From NCBI GenBank assembly GCA_905182995.1, contig CAJJDP010000004.1:372001-436000 (forward strand): a stretch of DNA of 64,000 bases, read 5' to 3'. Below the pieces are notes generated by a model. That model was not told where the DNA came from, made no database searches, and saw nothing but the letters and a program-made list of their open reading frames with translations. Position 1 is the stretch's first letter, and the number at the start of each line of letters is the position of its first letter. Position numbers and translations under genes: made by a program. Shown piece by piece: positions 60,776 through 64,000 of this stretch. Source of the DNA: Paramecium octaurelia (lineage: Eukaryota > Ciliophora > Oligohymenophorea > Peniculida > Parameciidae).

Positions 60776-61948
60776 ATGTAAGAGATCTATATTGGAGTTG
60801 ATAACCCAAATTATCTAAAGTTTGATGATGGAGAAGTCTTAGGGGCATATCCTTTTCCTCACATAATATCAAAAATTGATGTCGAATTCAACCAATCCCA
60901 TGTTATTGGAGTCAATGTTACATACAAAGCTGGAAATGGATAATTTGTATTAATTAGATTTTATTAAGGTATCTGGTCAATCCAGTCTCAAGTTCAAGAA
61001 CACTCCCGCTTATATTAAGACTTTTATTGTCCCAGAAGGTAGATAATTGTTTTTAAAATAGGCGATTTTTTATCTGAAATAAATGGGTGTTTTGAAAATG
61101 TCATCAATTCCATAGGATTTGTTACTTACAAAGGGTATAAGGAAACATTTGGAAATCCCATTGGGGTCTCATTTAGACACTTTTCACCATAAAATACTTT
61201 CACAGCTGCAAAAGGATCCTTCGACAAATGGTTAAATTTTATTGCATTTAGAGTTGTACCATTACCACCATATGCAATGCAATAATTTGTAAGTTATTTT
61301 TCATATACTTACTAGAATTCAGGAACCAACTAAAATCAATAGATGAATCAAGTTCCTCCATAATAACCCGTATAACAGTAACCACCTCCATAATACCCTT
61401 ATCCATCTAATAATTATCCACAATAACAACAATAACAACAATATCCACCTCAACCTCCTATTTAATAAGGATATGTGCCTCCACCTCCACCTCCTCCTAT
61501 GTAATAAGGTTATGTGCCTCCTCCTCCTATGCCATAAGGCTATGCCCCACCTCCTCCTCCTCCAGGTTAATAACCATATACTCCTTATCCTTCTACATAT
61601 ACTCCCCCATATACAGGCTATCCAGGATAGTAACCATATCCTTATGTACCTATTTTCATTATTTTAGCCAACTTATTAACCATACCCATAATAAAACTCC
61701 ACAACCATAGTTGAGGTAATAGAAACTAATCCATATGGAGGTGGTTACAACTCAGGCTATAACAACTACTACAATTAAAGACCAGGAATGGGAGTTGGAG
61801 CAGCAATGGGTCTAGGAATGTTAACAGGAATGGCAGTGTCAGATTTGACTCATCATAATCATCATGGAGGAATTTATGACGTAAATATATTTGGTATAAA
61901 TCATTTCTTATCAAAGGAGGCCATCACCATCACCATCACAGATATTGA
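60776..61948 (+). CDS. Jacalin-like lectin domain with Pro/Gln-rich tail and natural His6
   Basis: ATG 60776 (MQEIYIGVDNPNYLKFDDGE) to TGA 61946-61948. Introns of 24, 22 and 23 nt (two end AAG) give about 365 residues. The N-terminal half has the jacalin-like beta-prism pattern: ISKIDVEFNQSHVIGVNVTY with Gly-rich turns, then DFLSEINGCFENVINSIGFV and ETFGNPIGVSF. The middle is a low-complexity tail of Pro, Gln, Tyr and Gly (QQGYVPPPPP, MPQGYAPPPPPP). A Gly-rich hydrophobic patch follows (RPGMGVGAAMGLGMLTGMAV), the same arrangement as in plant Gly-Pro-rich XYPPX proteins, and the end is HHNHHGG ... GGHHHHHHRY. It may be a sugar- or membrane-binding protein; the function is not shown. Confidence 0.75.
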
Positions 61949-62295
61949 TTTTGATATTATAAGATGGAAATTAAAATTTAATAACATTATTAGTAACCTC
62001 ATTACATAACATCAATTCATATTTAATGGAAAAGAATTCAAACAACTTTCTTATAAAATATAAAATAATTTTTCCTTCCCCCAAGAATATCAATTACATC
62101 ATAGAAAAATATTTCTAGATTTTTTCTTGAGGTTTTCCATTATTATAAGTTAAGTTCTAAATTATTTTCTATAATAATCTATTGATTAGATATCTTTAAC
62201 TATTTTAATGATTTACAAAATGTAGATATATATGAACATAAATTATACATATTATTAGTATTGTATAATTAATATTATAATAATAATATTAGAAA
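61949..62295. other. Intergenic, no feature seen
   Basis: A+T-rich spacer of about 350 bp between the jacalin-like gene and the next small gene. Confidence 0.55.
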
Positions 62296-62679
62296 ATGTC
62301 TAAAGGGTTCAATCTTAATTTAAAAAATTCTAACGTGATGACTTTTGAATAAGAAAATGAATTATTTGCTGGACAAAGTATAAAAGTAAAGCATTTCTAA
62401 TATCTAGCTAAATTTTAAATTGGGAGATAAGTAATTTGATTTGGAGGTAAACAATATTTTCTCATAACAAGTTAGTTTAAAGTAGGATAAGATGTGGAAT
62501 GGGCTAAAAAATGTGTTGCAGAATAATTAGATTGCGGAAGAAATGACTTTGTAATATAATTTAAAATACGTAAATAGGACTTGATTTTTGAGGAAAAGGT
62601 AATGCCAGAATTCTTTTCATTAAATGATATTCCTAATTTAAAGGATCAATCATCAATTTAAATAAGAATGAAGATATGA
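62296..62679 (+). CDS. Small protein, possibly ubiquitin-fold
   Basis: ATG 62296 to TGA 62677-62679. Introns of 22 and 29 nt, both ending TAG, give about 110 residues. The order of beta strands and one helix (SIKLNFKLGDKQFDLEF, then KVGQDVEWAKKCVAEQLDC, then FVIQFKIRKQDLIFEEKVMP and SSIQIRMKI) resembles a ubiquitin-like beta-grasp. There is no C-terminal Gly-Gly, so it would not be a conjugated modifier. The function is unknown. Confidence 0.6.
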
Positions 62680-63590
62680 TTCTATAAATATAATGTATAT
62701 ACAATTAAATGAAATTGTTTCACTCAATTCTTTTATAAAACTTTGAACAAGTCTTACCTTATTTAATCTAATAATGATAAACCAATATCAAATGTCTTAG
62801 ATCTCCATAATCATTTAATTAATAGCCATCTTTAAACACTAACATATAGATAAATAATACAAGTGCAGATTAAAAGATTATATGTTTTGATTTTATTCAA
62901 TTTTTTTAATTATAGAAGTTTTAAAATATTGAACTAAATAGGTGAGATTGTAGAATTACATTTTTTTTTACTCTTAAAATTAATTACAATATTAAGATGA
63001 TGATTTATTCTTAAATTTTATAGTATGTTAAGATTATTGAAATTTTAATATATCTATAAATAAAAAGTATATTGTAATTATCAAACTTTGTTTTTCTCTT
63101 TTTATATGATAAACAAACTGAATAATGTAACTTAAACTTCAACTTTAACATTTTTATTTTTGGTTACTAATAAATCTATAATCCACACTAGCTAATTTTA
63201 CTCCTGTCCCGTCCTAATATATTTTCTGTAAAGTTTCACCTATAATATTATGTTATTAGTAGACATTTTTCACTTTATTTAATAATAAATTACTAAATTC
63301 ATATTAATATTTCCTCATTACTAAATTTAAAGATTGAATACTATATCCCATAACTAATTAAGAAAGATCTTTAGAAGATAGAAATTTATGAGGCACTCAC
63401 CCAAATTCATAGAAATTAAATTATCCCTCTTCCAATCTCTTTGATACTGCTTCTAAGATTAACTGTAATAGAAGGTAGTAAGTTGTTCAGTTGAATTTTA
63501 ATGGAATCAAAACATCAACAATTTAATCATTTATCATATTTAATCTATAAATATTAATATATAAATGCTTGAATTATAAGTCAAGTTTTA
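62680..63590. other. Long intergenic stretch, no gene supported
   Basis: About 910 bp, the longest gap in the window. TGA interrupts all frames; I see poly-T runs and A+T-rich sequence only. It could hold a non-coding RNA that I cannot recognise. Confidence 0.45.
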
Positions 63591-64000
63591 TCATTTATAT
63601 TTGAACAATTATGATTTCATGCTATGATATTTTAAAATTGGCTTTTCAACTGGAAAGACATTATATTACGGGCTGATTGGATGATATCCCTCATAAGGTT
63701 GAGCCTCAGAAACAATGGTTTTTGCTTTAGGTTCTTCACTTAAATAAAACCGTCCATATTTCTATGAGGAGGGCAAGTAATCATCTAATTTATTATCGCT
63801 TAAATTCATTGGATCTGATCTTAAGAGATATCTCTGGCTATATTTTCCATATCTATTAATGTGAGCTAAATTAAAAATCACTATACCTTAAGTTGGAATT
63901 GGTTGAATAGGTTTGAAATCAGTAACTTACTAGGATTATTATAAAGATCTACCTTATGATGATATATTCTTGGTAAAACTAAACTTTAAGACTCTTTAAT
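63591..64000 (-). CDS. Uncharacterised protein, 5' end outside the window
   Basis: The stop is TGA 63593-63591; the gene enters from the right edge. After at least one short intron (21 nt, near 63868-63888) the C-terminus reads AHINRYGKYSQRYLLRSDPM, then LDDYLPSSQKYGRFYLSEEP and EGYHPISPQYNVFPVEKPIL. It is rich in Tyr, Ser and Pro and probably extended. Such Tyr/Pro-rich proteins include ciliary microtubule inner proteins, but the assignment is only a thought. Confidence 0.6.

Noticed and set aside
61900..61948. CATCACCATCACCATCAC as cloning-vector contamination
   Set aside because: The flanking DNA is native, the tag sequence is reached through an intron, and no vector sequence is near.

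Overview
The window is macronuclear-type DNA of a ciliate, almost certainly a Paramecium or close relative. It is about 70-75% A+T. Long reading frames appear only when TAA and TAG are read as glutamine and TGA is the sole stop. Introns are tiny (about 18-33 nt, GT...AG), and genes lie a few to a few tens of bases apart on both strands. All gene calls below use that code. Most frames carry one to six introns that I placed by hand from frame continuity, splice signals and, where possible, homology. Boundaries of unrecognised genes are therefore softer than those of recognised ones.

Region by region. 1-8 kb: the 3' end of a CCDC22-like coiled-coil protein, a twin-CX9C protein, an EF-hand protein, a long coiled-coil protein, cytochrome c and a membrane RING-H2 protein. 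8-13 kb: a gamma-carbonic-anhydrase-like protein that lacks its zinc histidines, starting 7 bp from an importin-alpha-like gene on the other strand, then PACRG and a MIR-like (beta-trefoil) protein with a myristoylation start. 13-17 kb: a perfect 1,307-bp direct duplication split by a single N, most likely an assembly join. It covers a coiled-coil gene, a small lipidated protein and an MsrB homologue whose catalytic Cys is Ser. 17-26 kb: a TOG/HEAT protein with a polyglutamine tract written in reassigned stop codons, a calmodulin-like protein, SRP9, an ABCG half-transporter, METTL5, two tiny ORFs and a CDPK-like pseudokinase. 26-37 kb: coiled-coil proteins, TAP42/IGBP1, UDP-glucose 4-epimerase and a secretory-type protein with repeat-rich disordered tails. 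37.9-40.1 kb: a PiggyBac-derived (PiggyMac-like) domesticated transposase. 40-50 kb: an RS-rich protein, a coiled-coil protein and a very large helical protein, perhaps HIR3/CABIN1-like. 50.4-58.4 kb: one gene of about 8 kb encoding a P4-ATPase-like domain fused to two nucleotidyl cyclase domains, the ciliate guanylyl cyclase architecture. 58-64 kb: a SNX-BAR sorting nexin, a jacalin-like protein with a natural C-terminal His6, a small possible ubiquitin-fold protein and the 3' part of one more gene.

The genes do not form a pathway, as expected for a eukaryotic chromosome. Several fit ciliate biology: cilia (PACRG, TOG protein), Ca2+/cGMP signalling (calmodulin-like, CDPK-like, guanylyl cyclase), vesicle traffic (SNX-BAR, CCDC22-like) and genome rearrangement (PiggyMac-like). 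A recurrent theme is enzyme folds that have lost catalytic residues: the gamma-CA, MsrB, kinase, P4-ATPase and probably the transposase. Another is the frequent use of AAG instead of TAG at 3' splice sites. I found no tRNA, rRNA, CRISPR array or bacterial mobile element.
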